Source of the DNA: Stutzerimonas stutzeri KOS6
GTDB lineage: Bacteria > Pseudomonadota > Gammaproteobacteria > Pseudomonadales > Pseudomonadaceae
Reading direction: 5' to 3'
Length of the DNA: 64,000 bases
Assembly: GCF_000307775.2 (NCBI RefSeq)
Contig: NZ_KK020675.1
Span: 230,531 to 294,530 of the forward strand
Under the pieces are notes generated by a model. It was not told the origin of the DNA. It saw only the letters and a program-made list of their open reading frames with translations, and ran no database searches. Below, piece after piece: positions 19,877 to 28,902 of this stretch. Every line of letters begins with the position of its first letter. Position 1 is the stretch's first letter. The translations under genes and the position numbers were made by a program.

Positions 19877-20640
19877 GAGTTGTTCCCCACCAGAGCCTTG
19901 ACCTCGGTCTTCACCCAGCTGGCACGCGATTCACGGCGAAGCACTTCCAGGCGCATGCGCATCAGCAGCACCGCGGCGAAGAAGCAATAAAAGCCAACCA
20001 CCATCACCAGCAACGGGAGCCACATTTCAACCGGCATTGCCGGCTTCTCGGTGACCTTGAAGGTTGCCGGCTGGTGCAATGTGTTCCACCACTCCACCGA
20101 GTACTTGATGATCGGGATATTCACCACCCCGACGATCGCCAGCACCGCACAGGCCTTGGCAGCGCTGTCGCGATTGCTGATCGCCTGGCCCAGCGCGATG
20201 ACGCCGAAATACAGGAACAGCAGGATCAGCATGGAAGTGAGCCGCGCATCCCATACCCACCATGCGCCCCAGGTCGGCTTACCCCAGACAGCGCCGGTCA
20301 GCAGCGCAATGAATGTCATCCAGGCACCGATGGGCGCCGCCTGCTGCAGCGCGACATCGGCAAGCTTCATTTTCCAGACCAACCCGACTACGCCCGCCAC
20401 GGCGAGCATGACGTAGATGGACTGAGCGAGAAAGGCGGCCGGCACGTGGATATAGATGATCCGGAAACTGTTGCCCTGCTGGTAATCCTGCGGAGCGAAC
20501 GCCAGGCCCCAGACTACTCCTACGCCGACCAGCAACGCCGCAGTCCAGGCCAACCAGGGCAACCAGCGCCCGCTGATCTCGTAGAACCACTTGGGCGAAC
20601 CCAGCTTGTGAAACCATGTCCAGTTCATCGGAAGACTCAT
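19873..20640 (-). CDS. ccmC: Heme transporter/handling protein CcmC
   Basis: About 255 aa with six membrane helices. The WWD motif is [17 protein letters not shown], and the flanking His residues occur in [10 protein letters not shown] and NTLHQPATF. It loads heme onto CcmE. Two close starts are possible, ATG 20640 (MSLPMNW) and ATG 20628 ([14 protein letters not shown]); neither has a strong Shine-Dalgarno, and family alignments in Pseudomonas favour starting near MNWTWFH. Confidence 0.93.
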   Translation of the reverse strand: MSLPMNWTWFHKLGSPKWFYEISGRWLPWLAWTAALLVGVGVVWGLAFAPQDYQQGNSFRIIYIHVPAAFLAQSIYVMLAVAGVVGLVWKMKLADVALQQAAPIGAWMTFIALLTGAVWGKPTWGAWWVWDARLTSMLILLFLYFGVIALGQAISNRDSAAKACAVLAIVGVVNIPIIKYSVEWWNTLHQPATFKVTEKPAMPVEMWLPLLVMVVGFYCFFAAVLLMRMRLEVLRRESRASWVKTEVKALVGNNS

Positions 20641-20720
20641 CGTCCAGCGAGCGCCTGATGGATCAGGCCTCGACATTCGCTACGTCGACCGGGCGCAGGC
20701 CCGGCCATCAGGTGTACAGC

Positions 20721-21392
20721 TCACTCACCAACGCTGATCTTCAGCCCGGCGGCAATCGCAAAAGGTGTAAGAGTAACCGCCAATGCCGTCAGGCTGGCCA
20801 GCCAAAGCAGATGCCCGACTGCCGGCAGCCCTTGCAGAGCAGCCTGCAACGCGCCACTGCCGAGGATGAGCACGGGGATATAGAGCGGCAGAATGAGCAG
20901 AGCCAAGAGCAAACCACCCCGTTTGAGCCCCACAGTCAGCGCCGCGCCCACCGCCCCGAGCAGGCTCAGGATCGGCGTGCCCAGCAACAGCGAGATCAGC
21001 AGCACCGGCATGGTGCCGAGCGGCAAGCCCAGCATCAGCCCCAGCAAAGGCGCCAGCAGCACCAGCGCCAGTCCGGAAAAGGCCCAGTGTGCCAGCACCT
21101 TGGCGAGCACCAGAAGCGCGAGGGGGTGCGGCGAAACGACCCACTGCTCGAGCGAGCCGTCCTCGAAATCGCTACGAAACAGCCCGTCCAGCGAGAGCAA
21201 CACGGCCAAAAGCGCCGCGACCCACACCAGTCCCGGAGAAATCGTTTGCAACAGTTGCGTTTCCGGTCCGACCGCCAGCGGGAACAGTGCGATGACGATG
21301 GCGAAGAACACCAGCGGGTTGGCCAGCTCGGCCGGACGGCGAAATAACAGGCGGGCTTCACGTGCCAGCAGAAGGGTGAATACGCTGCTCAT
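20721..21392 (-). CDS. ccmB: Heme exporter membrane subunit CcmB
   Basis: 223 aa with six hydrophobic helices and the conserved [15 protein letters not shown] and [14 protein letters not shown] cytosolic stretches. It forms the permease of the CcmAB ABC transporter. ATG 21392 overlaps the ccmA stop (ATGA); longer frames would run inside ccmA. Confidence 0.94.
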   Translation of the reverse strand: MSSVFTLLLAREARLLFRRPAELANPLVFFAIVIALFPLAVGPETQLLQTISPGLVWVAALLAVLLSLDGLFRSDFEDGSLEQWVVSPHPLALLVLAKVLAHWAFSGLALVLLAPLLGLMLGLPLGTMPVLLISLLLGTPILSLLGAVGAALTVGLKRGGLLLALLILPLYIPVLILGSGALQAALQGLPAVGHLLWLASLTALAVTLTPFAIAAGLKISVGE

Positions 21393-22024
21393 GCGGCCCG
21401 CTGCCCCAGATCCAGTTCGCGGTAGCCGACAGGCATCTCGGTCAGGCTGTGGTGGGTCGTCAGCACAACCAGTCCGCCCTGCTCGCAGTGGGCGGCGAGG
21501 TGCCTTTCCAGCTGGGCCACGCCATGCTTGTCGAGCGCGGTGAATGGCTCGTCGAGAATCCACAATGGTGGCGGCGAGAGATAAAGCCGCGCCAGCCCCA
21601 CACGGCGCTGCTGGCCCGCGGAAAGGGTGTGGCAGGGCACGTCTTCGAAACCGCGCAGTCCTACTTCAGCAAGCGCCTGCCAGATCGCCTCACGGCCTGC
21701 CGGCTGGTGCAGCGCGCATAGCCAGGTCAGGTTTTCCTCCGCGGTAAGCAGGCCCTTGATGCCTGCAGCGTGCCCTATCCACAGCAGGTTGCGAGCCAGC
21801 TCGCCACGCTGCGCATCGAGCGGCAACCCCTTGAGCCTCACCTCGCCGGCGGTAGGCTGCATCAGGCCGGACAGCAGGCGCAGCAGACTGGTCTTGCCGC
21901 TACCGTTGGGGCCGGAGATCTGCAGCATCTCGCCATTCTCGAGGCGCAGGTCGAGCTTGTCGAAAAGCAGCCGCCAATCCCGCTCGCAGGCGAGCGCCAC
22001 AGCTTCGAGAAACGGAGTTGACAC
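21389..22024 (-). CDS. ccmA: Heme exporter ATPase CcmA
   Basis: 211 aa ABC ATPase: Walker A GPNGSGKT (39-46), signature [14 protein letters not shown], Walker B PLWILDEP and the switch His in LTTHHSLTE. With CcmB it powers release of heme-loaded CcmE. It starts with GTG, with GAGG about 10 bases upstream. It is the first gene of ccmABCDEFGHI, all with short or overlapping junctions. Confidence 0.95.
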   Translation of the reverse strand: MSTPFLEAVALACERDWRLLFDKLDLRLENGEMLQISGPNGSGKTSLLRLLSGLMQPTAGEVRLKGLPLDAQRGELARNLLWIGHAAGIKGLLTAEENLTWLCALHQPAGREAIWQALAEVGLRGFEDVPCHTLSAGQQRRVGLARLYLSPPPLWILDEPFTALDKHGVAQLERHLAAHCEQGGLVVLTTHHSLTEMPVGYRELDLGQRAA

Positions 22025-22091
22025 GCTAGCGGTACCTCAAGATGAAAAAAGCCTGGCCGCTATACTCAGGCAATAGGCCGGGCGGGCGGAA

Positions 22092-22097
22092 TTATAC
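22092..22097 (-). promoter_or_regulatory. Possible -10 element for the ccm operon
   Basis: A perfect TATAAT on the minus strand, about 70 bases before ccmA, in the 134-base gap shared with the divergent fliK-like gene. No clear -35 is visible at 16-18 bases, so the call is tentative. Confidence 0.35.
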
Positions 22098-22158
22098 ATG
22101 GCAAGCCTTGCTGCCGAAGGCCGCAATCGCGAAAGGTTGTAAGAGCATTTGAGGAAAG

Positions 22159-23688
22159 ATGACCGAGATCAAGAGTACCACTGCTCTGCCCCAGGCCAGC
22201 GCTCCACGCCAGGCCGCAGCGGCCAGCGAGCTAGCCCTGAAGCTGCTGCAACCCATGCAGGGGCTGCTCGCAGCGGGTGAGCAGGCCGAAGCGGAGATAG
22301 TCGGCATCAGGGAGGCCGCACAGGCATTCCGCCTGGTACTGCGGTTGACCATGACCGGTGGGCGCCAGGCCACGGTGGAGGTCAGCAGCAACAAGGCCCC
22401 GTCGCTGGGCACCGCCTACGTCATCACGGCGCTGTCGGACAGCCGCTTGCTGGCCTCGCAACAGGCAACCGGACGCCAGCCCGCATCGGTACTCGATCTT
22501 CAGCAATTGCCGGTCGGCAGCGTGATCCAGGGCCGGGTAGTCGCCACCAGCCAGCATCAGCTGGATGACGGACAGAAGCTCTTCAAGGCGGTGGTCAGCC
22601 TGCTCAACTCCCCGCTGTCCGGGCAAAAGCTGAACATCGAATCGGCTAGCCCGCTCGCGCTCGGCAGCCTGCTTACGGCCCAGGTCAAAGGCAGCCAGGC
22701 CCTCACTTTTGTTCCGCTGAGCGGCCGGCTCGATCAGTTGCATCTTGGCGAGCAGCTTGGTGCGCAACAGAATCGTCAGGCATCACTGGAGGGGCTGCTC
22801 AAGGCCTTGCAGGGCAACTCTGGCACGCTACCCGCAGGTCTGCGGGGTGCCGCCGAGAAGTTGCTCGGCCAGATTCCCGAGATGCAGCAGTTGGCAGATG
22901 CCAAGCTGCTGGCCGCAGCGCTGGCCAGGAGCGGCGTTTTTCTCGAGGCAAGGCTGCTGGCCGGACAGACCGAGGCGCTGCAGGGCGATCTCAAGGCTGC
23001 GCTGCTGCGTTTGCTGGCACAGATGCCGAATCTTCCAGGCAGCACGCCGCTGGCCAGCGCACAGGCTGGCAGTGCGATGGGCCAGGTCTTGCCTGCCTTC
23101 GCGCGCCAGGCCCTGGGAGCGCTGGCGCAGAGCAGTACGCGCCAGCTCGCGACCGGTTTCCCGTTGCCCAGCAAGCTGCCGCCAGGCATGGACGAAGAAG
23201 CCGATCTGGAGCTGCTGCTCAAACTCGCCGCCGCGGCGGTATCGAGGCTGCAGACTCACCAGTTGTCCAGTCTGGCGCAGACGCAGGTCGGGCCGGACGG
23301 CGCATTGCTCACCACTTGGCAGCTGGAATTGCCGATGCGAGACGGGCGCGATTTCGTGCCGCTGCAGATCAAGCTACAGCGCGAGGACTCGCCGCAAAGG
23401 CAGGAAAAGGAACGCGGCGAGGCCCTGTGGAAAATCGAGCTGGCATTCGATGTCGCCCCTCTGGGACCGCTGCAGGTGCAGGCGCAACTGATGCACGGAA
23501 CGCTGTCGAGTCAGCTATGGGCCGAACGCAGCGCCACCGCCCGGCTGATCTCCACGGAACTGGCACACCTGCGCGATCGCCTGCAAGCCGCAGGGCTCAG
23601 CGTAGGTGAGCTCGTCTGCCGACAGGGTTTACCGCCGCAGGGCCCGAGCACCAAACTCGAACAACGCTTCGTGGACGAAACAGCATGA
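22159..23688 (+). CDS. FliK-like flagellar hook-length control domain protein (second copy)
   Basis: 509 aa. The C-terminal 130 residues (TTWQLELPMRDGRDFVPLQI, EKERGEALWKIELAFDVAP, QLMHGTLSSQLWAERSATARL) fit the FliK C-terminal domain, which contacts FlhB. The long N-terminal part is Ala/Gln/Leu rich and helical. A second FliK is encoded at 45-46 kb in the main cluster and is clearly different. GAGGAAAG precedes the ATG. Its stop overlaps the start of a protein resembling the FlhB cytosolic tail, so the pair likely works together. The true role is unknown. Confidence 0.75.
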   Translation: MTEIKSTTALPQASAPRQAAAASELALKLLQPMQGLLAAGEQAEAEIVGIREAAQAFRLVLRLTMTGGRQATVEVSSNKAPSLGTAYVITALSDSRLLASQQATGRQPASVLDLQQLPVGSVIQGRVVATSQHQLDDGQKLFKAVVSLLNSPLSGQKLNIESASPLALGSLLTAQVKGSQALTFVPLSGRLDQLHLGEQLGAQQNRQASLEGLLKALQGNSGTLPAGLRGAAEKLLGQIPEMQQLADAKLLAAALARSGVFLEARLLAGQTEALQGDLKAALLRLLAQMPNLPGSTPLASAQAGSAMGQVLPAFARQALGALAQSSTRQLATGFPLPSKLPPGMDEEADLELLLKLAAAAVSRLQTHQLSSLAQTQVGPDGALLTTWQLELPMRDGRDFVPLQIKLQREDSPQRQEKERGEALWKIELAFDVAPLGPLQVQAQLMHGTLSSQLWAERSATARLISTELAHLRDRLQAAGLSVGELVCRQGLPPQGPSTKLEQRFVDETA

Positions 23689-24017
23689 CCGACAGACAAC
23701 CACGCCAGGCCATTGCCCTCAGCTACGACGGCGTCAATGCGCCGAGCCTGAGTGCCAAGGGCGATGATGAGCTGGCCGAAGCCATTCTCGCGATCGCCCG
23801 AGAGCACGAAGTGCCGATCTACGAGAACGCAGACCTGGTGAAACTGCTCGCACGGCTGGAGCTGGGAGACGAAATACCAGAAGCTCTTTATCGCACCATT
23901 GCCGAAATCATCGCCTTCGCCTGGTATCTCAAGGGCAAGTGCCCGCCGGGCTTCCGCGAATCGGGCAGCGATTCGCCGTCTCCATTGCTACCGCAACTCA
24001 GTGGGCCTGCGCATTGA
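23685..24017 (+). CDS. FlhB C-terminal-domain-like export switch protein
   Basis: 110 aa. QAIALSYDGVNAPSLSAKGDDELAEAILAIAREHEVPIYENADLVKLLARLELGDEIP follows the pattern of the FlhB/YscU cytosolic domain after the cleavage site. It has no membrane helices, and the NPTH autocleavage motif is absent, so it corresponds to the freed tail only (known elsewhere as FlhX or FhlB type). It overlaps the fliK-like gene by 4 bases and ends 20 bases inside the convergent rhodanese gene. Confidence 0.8.
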   Translation: MTDRQPRQAIALSYDGVNAPSLSAKGDDELAEAILAIAREHEVPIYENADLVKLLARLELGDEIPEALYRTIAEIIAFAWYLKGKCPPGFRESGSDSPSPLLPQLSGPAH

Positions 24018-24441
24018 GCGTGACAACTGGACGATCCCTGCCGCTCACCTGCGGCAGATCGTGCAACTGCCAGGCGAAATAGCCGGCTCGGAAATAGAAC
24101 ACTCGCTGATAACCCCAAGCCACTGCCAGACGCGCTGCTTCGGCACTGCGCGGACAGATCTCGCTGTCGCAATAGACCATCAGAGGCAGATCACGCGGCC
24201 ACTCGGCCCCGGCCAGGTCGACGAAATCACCGGTCAGGTCGAAGTGCACCGCATCCTCGACATGCCCCCACAACCATTCGCGGTCCGTACGTACGTCAAT
24301 GAATACCGCGCCCAACTCGTGCAGCCGCTTGGCCTGGAAGACATTGACGGTCAGTGCACCGTCGACGCTCTCCGGTGCCTCGCCAGCGCGAGCTCCAAGC
24401 GACACCACAAGCAGCAGAAAAACGAGTATGCACCGCATCAT
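23998..24441 (-). CDS. Exported rhodanese-domain protein
   Basis: 147 aa. A signal peptide (MMRCILVFLLLVVSLGARA) precedes a single rhodanese domain: FIDVRTDREWLWGHVEDAVHF, then the active-site loop VYCDSEICPRSAEAARLA with the Cys expected to carry sulfur, then GYQRVFYFRAGYFAW. Because it is exported it may act in periplasmic sulfur or thiol chemistry. The first two codons are both ATG. Its 3' end overlaps the flhB-like gene on the other strand by 20 bases. Confidence 0.85.
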   Translation of the reverse strand: MMRCILVFLLLVVSLGARAGEAPESVDGALTVNVFQAKRLHELGAVFIDVRTDREWLWGHVEDAVHFDLTGDFVDLAGAEWPRDLPLMVYCDSEICPRSAEAARLAVAWGYQRVFYFRAGYFAWQLHDLPQVSGRDRPVVTLNAQAH

Positions 24442-24564
24442 CGCCCTCCTCGTCCCGAAAGCGGAACTGGACCCCTGGCCAAGCCAGGCCGATACGGGTT
24501 GGAATACGGCGCTTACAGGAGGTTCCAGTCTTATCGACGGGAACCTGAGGCAATATTGCGAAAC

Positions 24565-24978
24565 TCAGGGCTTCTGCCGCGCCTGATGCAACTTGCTCAT
24601 CAGCTCGGCCTCGGACTGCGAAAGGCCGCAGGACTGGGTAAGATCATCGACGCTGGCACCCATGCCAACCAGCTTGGCGGCCTGGGAGAAAGAAAAGTTA
24701 TTGGGGTCACGCAGTTCCAGCTGACTGAGTTTGTCCGGCAGCGGCGCGACGACCCGCCCCAACTCACGCAACTCGTCCCCCATGCGCATGTTGCCTTCCA
24801 AATAGGCATCCAGGCGATTGCTCAGGTCCTTGACTCGCTTGTCTCGACTCGCGTCACGCTGGCGCTGCTGCTCAGCCAACAACCGCTGTCGCTTGAGCAG
24901 CCACAGGCAGAAAGCCAGCAGCCCCAGACAGCAGATTGCCAGCGCAACCAGCGATGCGACCAGCGACGCGATCAGCAT
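24565..24978 (-). CDS. DUF2802 membrane protein at the end of the chemotaxis operon
   Basis: 137 aa. One N-terminal helix (about 2-28, with ICCLGLLAFCLWLL), then a coiled-coil stretch (30-75), then a helix-turn-helix-like C-terminus (NNFSFSQAAKLVGMGASVDDLTQSCGLSQSEAELM) typical of DUF2802. Function not established. It starts 3 bases after the cheW stop and is the last gene of the flhA-cheW transcript, so a motility link is likely. Confidence 0.8.
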   Translation of the reverse strand: MLIASLVASLVALAICCLGLLAFCLWLLKRQRLLAEQQRQRDASRDKRVKDLSNRLDAYLEGNMRMGDELRELGRVVAPLPDKLSQLELRDPNNFSFSQAAKLVGMGASVDDLTQSCGLSQSEAELMSKLHQARQKP

Positions 24979-24981
24979 GTA

Positions 24982-25461
24982 TCAGATGCTCTCAAGCTCA
25001 GCCCATTCTTCTTCGCTCATCATCTTGTCGAGTTCGACCAGAATCAGCAGCTCGCCGTTCTTGTTGCAAACGCCCTGGATGAACTTGGCCGACTCGTCAT
25101 TGCCGACGTTGGGCGCCGTTTCGATCTCGGACTGACGAAGGTAAACCACCTCGGCCACGCTATCGACCATGATTCCGATGACTTGCCGATCCGCTTCGAT
25201 GATCACGATACGGGTGTTGTCCGACACCGGAGCGGGCTCCAGGCCGAAACGCTGGCGGGTGTCGATCACCGTGACCACATTGCCACGCAGATTGATGATG
25301 CCCAGCACATAGCTCGGCGCGCCGGGAACCGGCGCGATCTCGGTATAGCGCAACACCTCCTGAACCTGCATCACATTGATGCCATACGTCTCGTTATCCA
25401 GACGGAAGGTTACCCATTGCAGAACAGGATCTTCGGAACCCTGTGCAGACGTCATCTTCAT
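24982..25461 (-). CDS. cheW: Chemotaxis coupling protein CheW
   Basis: 159 aa with one CheW domain: WVTFRLDNETYGINVMQVQEVLR, APSYVLGIINLRGNVVTVID, and IVDS-type VGIMVDSVAEVV are in place. It links chemoreceptors to CheA at the cell pole. ATG 25461 has AAGGTGGGG upstream, and the length equals what I recall for the P. aeruginosa CheW of this cluster. Confidence 0.95.
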   Translation of the reverse strand: MKMTSAQGSEDPVLQWVTFRLDNETYGINVMQVQEVLRYTEIAPVPGAPSYVLGIINLRGNVVTVIDTRQRFGLEPAPVSDNTRIVIIEADRQVIGIMVDSVAEVVYLRQSEIETAPNVGNDESAKFIQGVCNKNGELLILVELDKMMSEEEWAELESI

Positions 25462-25539
25462 AGCCCCACCTTCTTCAGTTACCGCAATGGCGGTCGATTC
25501 ATTCGCCGCGCCGCGCAAACAGGCGCGAGCGCCATTTCA

Positions 25540-26337
25540 TTACGTTCGGCGCACCCGGGATTGCGCCGCACCTTGCATCCGCTTGGCCGCGCCGCTGGCG
25601 ATCAACTCGGCCAGGGCCGTGACATCGACCAGCGCGCACATGTGCTCGATCACCGTACCCGCCAGCCATGGACGCTGACTGCGTTGGGTGCGCCACTTGA
25701 CCTCGCTCGGATCGAGCCGGATCGAGCGGCTAACCTGATGCACGGCCAGCCCCCACTCGTAACCCTGCACCGAAATCACATACTGCAGCCCTTCGCGGAA
25801 GTCGTCACGATAGCGCTCAGGCATTACCCAGCGCGCGGTATCCAGCACCTTCAGATTGCCCGCGTGGCTCGGCAGTATGCCAAGAAACCAGTCAGGCTGG
25901 CCGAACAGCGGGGTAAGCTCCTGACCGGCGAGCGGGTGGATCGAGCCCAGGCAGACCAGCGGAACCGCGAGCGTCAGGCCGGCGACATCGAACAGCAGAC
26001 ACTCGAAGGGCTCGTCTGCCCAGCTCGGCTGCCCGGAACCATGCGTCGCGGCGGGCTCATCCAGCGGCTGCGCCGCCACGTGCAGGTCGGCGACCGGTTC
26101 GAACACCGCGATCGGTGCTGGTGCGACATCGGCTACGACGACCGTCGGCTGAACGACTTCCAATCGCGGCGCCAGGCGCTGCCGGGAATCGCGTAACTGC
26201 TCCTCGAGTACCGCAGCCTGGAATTCATCCTGACTGACCGAGTCCGCCAGCTCGATGGCAGCATCCTGCAACAGCCCGTCGAGATAGGACTGCAGCGCCT
26301 GCTGGGATCGGGTTTCTGTAAGGACGGTGCGACTCAT
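25540..26337 (-). CDS. parP: CheW-domain protein, ParP-like array localisation factor
   Basis: 265 aa. Residues 1-115 are a variable, Pro/Val-rich linker; the C-terminal half (CLLFDVAGLTLAVPLVCLGSI, WFLGILPSHAGNLKVLDTARW, RPWLAGTVIEHMCALVDV) is a divergent CheW domain. It lies directly between a ParA-like ATPase and cheW, the arrangement described for ParC-ParP, which tether chemosensory arrays to the pole in Vibrio and Pseudomonas. The assignment rests on domain layout and order. Confidence 0.8.
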   Translation of the reverse strand: MSRTVLTETRSQQALQSYLDGLLQDAAIELADSVSQDEFQAAVLEEQLRDSRQRLAPRLEVVQPTVVVADVAPAPIAVFEPVADLHVAAQPLDEPAATHGSGQPSWADEPFECLLFDVAGLTLAVPLVCLGSIHPLAGQELTPLFGQPDWFLGILPSHAGNLKVLDTARWVMPERYRDDFREGLQYVISVQGYEWGLAVHQVSRSIRLDPSEVKWRTQRSQRPWLAGTVIEHMCALVDVTALAELIASGAAKRMQGAAQSRVRRT

Positions 26338-26424
26338 GGAACGAACTCATAAGAGAATCTGAACAGGCTATCGGCTGCAAATACGACAAACTTGAGCCGC
26401 CGGGGGCCGAGCGGCAGTGCCTTT

Positions 26425-27213
26425 TCAGGCCACCTGCGACGACGACTGCAACGTCAACAAATGCTTCAGCAGGGCGCGATAGGCAAGCACGGCGCGGCTG
26501 GCCGGATCGAACTGCGAGGGCGTCAGCCCGGCCCGGCTGGCATCGCGCAGACGGGTATCGACCGGGATGAAAGCAGGCCAGAGCGTATCGGCATAACCCG
26601 CGCGCAGCACTTTCAGGGTATTCATGGAAGCTTGGGTCCGGCGATCGAACAGAGTCGGCACGATGGTGTAGGGCAGCGCCTGCTTGCGTGAACGGTTGAT
26701 CATCGACAGAGTGCCAACCATGCGCTCCAGCCCCTTCATCGCCAGAAACTCGGTCTGCACGGGGATCACCAACTGCTGACTGGCGGCCAGCGCATTGACC
26801 ATCAGCACACCCAACAGCGGCGGACTGTCGATGATGGCGTAGTCGAAATCCTGCCAAAGCTGCGACAGGCTCTTGGCAATCACCAGGCCCAGGCCATTCT
26901 GTCCCGGCGACTGCCGCTCCAGGGTGGCCAGCACCGTGCTCGACGGCATCAGCGAGATGCGTTCATGGCTGGTGGCTAGCAGGAGCTGCCAGGGCAGCCC
27001 TTCAGGCACCGAGCCCTGGTGCTGGAACAGGTCGAAAACGCTGTGCTCCAGGTTGTCCGGGTCCTGACCGAAATAACTGGTCATCGAGCCGTGTGGATCC
27101 AGATCCAGCACCACGACTCGCTTGCCGGAATCGGCCAGCAAGCCCGCCAGTGCGATCGACGTGGTGGTCTTGCCCACCCCACCCTTTTGATTGGCTACAG
27201 CCCAGACTCTCAT
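26425..27213 (-). CDS. parC: ParA-like ATPase ParC for polar chemotaxis arrays
   Basis: 262 aa. Deviant Walker A KGGVGKTTT (10-18), Walker A' VLDLDPHGSMTSYFG and Walker B FDYAIIDSPPLLG identify the ParA/MinD family. No ParB partner or parS is nearby; instead parP and cheW follow, so it should position chemotaxis arrays and not segregate DNA. 84 bases separate it from motD. Confidence 0.85.
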   Translation of the reverse strand: MRVWAVANQKGGVGKTTTSIALAGLLADSGKRVVVLDLDPHGSMTSYFGQDPDNLEHSVFDLFQHQGSVPEGLPWQLLLATSHERISLMPSSTVLATLERQSPGQNGLGLVIAKSLSQLWQDFDYAIIDSPPLLGVLMVNALAASQQLVIPVQTEFLAMKGLERMVGTLSMINRSRKQALPYTIVPTLFDRRTQASMNTLKVLRAGYADTLWPAFIPVDTRLRDASRAGLTPSQFDPASRAVLAYRALLKHLLTLQSSSQVA

Positions 27214-27297
27214 TGATTTCCACCCGGCGAAGCTGACCGGCGTTGCCCGCCGGTAATGGCGGAGCGACGGTGTTTTGACGACTGCACCCTCAGGCGC

Positions 27298-28140
27298 TCA
27301 CATGGAAGCTGATGGTGCAGATTGTGTGCCAGCCCGACGCAGCGCTTCGTTCGGCCTGGCATTGTTGCTACCCACACCGGTGACGCTGCGGCGCACGTCG
27401 AGATTGCGCGAAACCACGAGAATCACCCGCCGATTGCGGGCCCGTCCTTCGGCAGTCGAATTATCCGCTATCGGCTGAAACTCTCCGTACCCTACCGCCG
27501 CGAGTCTGGAGGGTTGCACGCCCTGTGCGGCGAGCATCCGCACCACGCTGCCGGCCCTCGCAGCGGACAGTTCCCAGTTGGTGGGGAACTGGTCCGTGCT
27601 GATCGGCAGATTGTCGGTGAAGCCCTCGACATGGATGGGGTTGTCGAAGGGCGCGAGAATTGCCGCGACCTTGTCGATCAACTGGAACGCCTGATCGTTA
27701 GGCAGCGCATCGCCGCTGGGAAACAGCAGGCTGGAGTTGAGTTCGATCTCGATCCACAGCTCATTGCCGCGAATCGTCAGTTGCTCGTTGGCGATCAGCT
27801 CGCCGAAGGTATCCCGCATGCTCTGGGCAATGCGCTCCAGCGGATCGAGAGTCGGAGCCCCGGCCGACAGCGCCGGGCTGGAAAGGTCCGCGACCTCCGA
27901 GACATCGGCCTCTGTGGTCCGCGGTCGTTCCTCGCCGATAGGGATGGGCTTGACCGAGCGATCGGCCTGATTGAATACGCCGACCAGAGAGTCGGACAGA
28001 ATCTTGTACTTGCCTTCGTTGATCGAGGAGATCGAATACATCACGACGAAAAAAGCGAACAGCAGCGTAATGAAGTCGGCGTATGACACCAGCCAACGCT
28101 CGTGATTTTCGTGCTCTTCCGGCGGTCTGCGTCTGGCCAT
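27298..28140 (-). CDS. motD: Flagellar motor stator protein MotD (MotB-like)
   Basis: 280 aa. One membrane helix near residues 15-40 includes the proton-binding Asp in SYADFITLLFAFFVV. The periplasmic OmpA-like peptidoglycan-binding domain covers about 135-250 (HVEGFTDNLPISTDQFPTNW, LSAARAGSVVRML, RNRRVILVV). It pairs with MotC, 5 bases upstream. In Pseudomonas MotCD is the second stator, used at high load and for swarming. Confidence 0.95.
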   Translation of the reverse strand: MARRRPPEEHENHERWLVSYADFITLLFAFFVVMYSISSINEGKYKILSDSLVGVFNQADRSVKPIPIGEERPRTTEADVSEVADLSSPALSAGAPTLDPLERIAQSMRDTFGELIANEQLTIRGNELWIEIELNSSLLFPSGDALPNDQAFQLIDKVAAILAPFDNPIHVEGFTDNLPISTDQFPTNWELSAARAGSVVRMLAAQGVQPSRLAAVGYGEFQPIADNSTAEGRARNRRVILVVSRNLDVRRSVTGVGSNNARPNEALRRAGTQSAPSASM

Positions 28141-28145
28141 GGCCG

Positions 28146-28886
28146 TCAGTCCATGAAGCCTTGCAGCTTCATCTCGATAGACCGCGGATTCTCGCCCTCG
28201 GCGATGGATAGTACCCCCTCCAGCAGCATCTCGCGGTAGGCGGTCTGCCGCTGGACGACGCTCTTGAGCTTGTTGCCGACCGGCAACACCAGCAGGTTGG
28301 CGAAGGCAACGCCGTAGATGGTCGCGACGAACGCCACGGCGATACCGCTGCCCAGCTGATTGGGGTCGGCCAGATTGCCCATCACGTGGATCAGGCCCAT
28401 CACCGCACCGATGATGCCGATGGTCGGAGAATAGCCGCCCATGCTCTCGTACACCCTGGCAGCGCGGAGATCACGGCTCTCCTGAGTGTAGAGGTCAACC
28501 TCGAGAATGCTGCGGATCACTTCCGGCTCGGCGCCATCGACCAGCAACTGCAGCCCCTTGCGTGCATAGGGATCGGACTCCGTTTCTGCGACCGGTTCGA
28601 GGCCGAGCAGTCCCTCCTTGCGCGCAGTGTTGCTCCAGGTCGTGACCATCAGGATGCCACGAGCCAGATCGATGCGCGGCGGAAAGAAGATCCAGCGACC
28701 AATGCTCATCGCCCGCATGAATACGGCAATGGGGGTCTGCAGCAGCACCGCACCCATGGTGCCGCCAAGCACGATCAGCGCCGCCGGGCCATTGACCAGC
28801 GCCGAAACATGGCCGCCCTCGAGAAAGTTGCCCCCGACGATGGCAACGAACGCCAGCACCAGCCCGATGAGGCTGAGTACGTCCAT
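28146..28886 (-). CDS. motC: Flagellar motor stator protein MotC (MotA-like)
   Basis: 246 aa with four membrane helices (about 1-20, 32-52, 145-170, 180-200). The MotA signature is GGYSPTIGIIGAVMGLIHVM, with conserved Pro residues in the last helices and charged residues in the cytosolic loop. Forms the proton channel with MotD. Confidence 0.95.
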   Translation of the reverse strand: MDVLSLIGLVLAFVAIVGGNFLEGGHVSALVNGPAALIVLGGTMGAVLLQTPIAVFMRAMSIGRWIFFPPRIDLARGILMVTTWSNTARKEGLLGLEPVAETESDPYARKGLQLLVDGAEPEVIRSILEVDLYTQESRDLRAARVYESMGGYSPTIGIIGAVMGLIHVMGNLADPNQLGSGIAVAFVATIYGVAFANLLVLPVGNKLKSVVQRQTAYREMLLEGVLSIAEGENPRSIEMKLQGFMD

Positions 28887-28902
28887 CAGTTATGCGCCTT
28901 CA

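Noticed and set aside
22099..22114. TGGCAAGCCTTGCTGC before the fliK-like gene as a sigma-54 promoter
   Set aside because: The GG to GC distance is 8 or 11 bases, not 10, so it does not fit RpoN geometry.
23899..26196. Plus-strand open frame of 765 codons
   Set aside because: It runs antisense through the rhodanese, DUF2802, cheW and parP genes, each with clear motifs and start signals.
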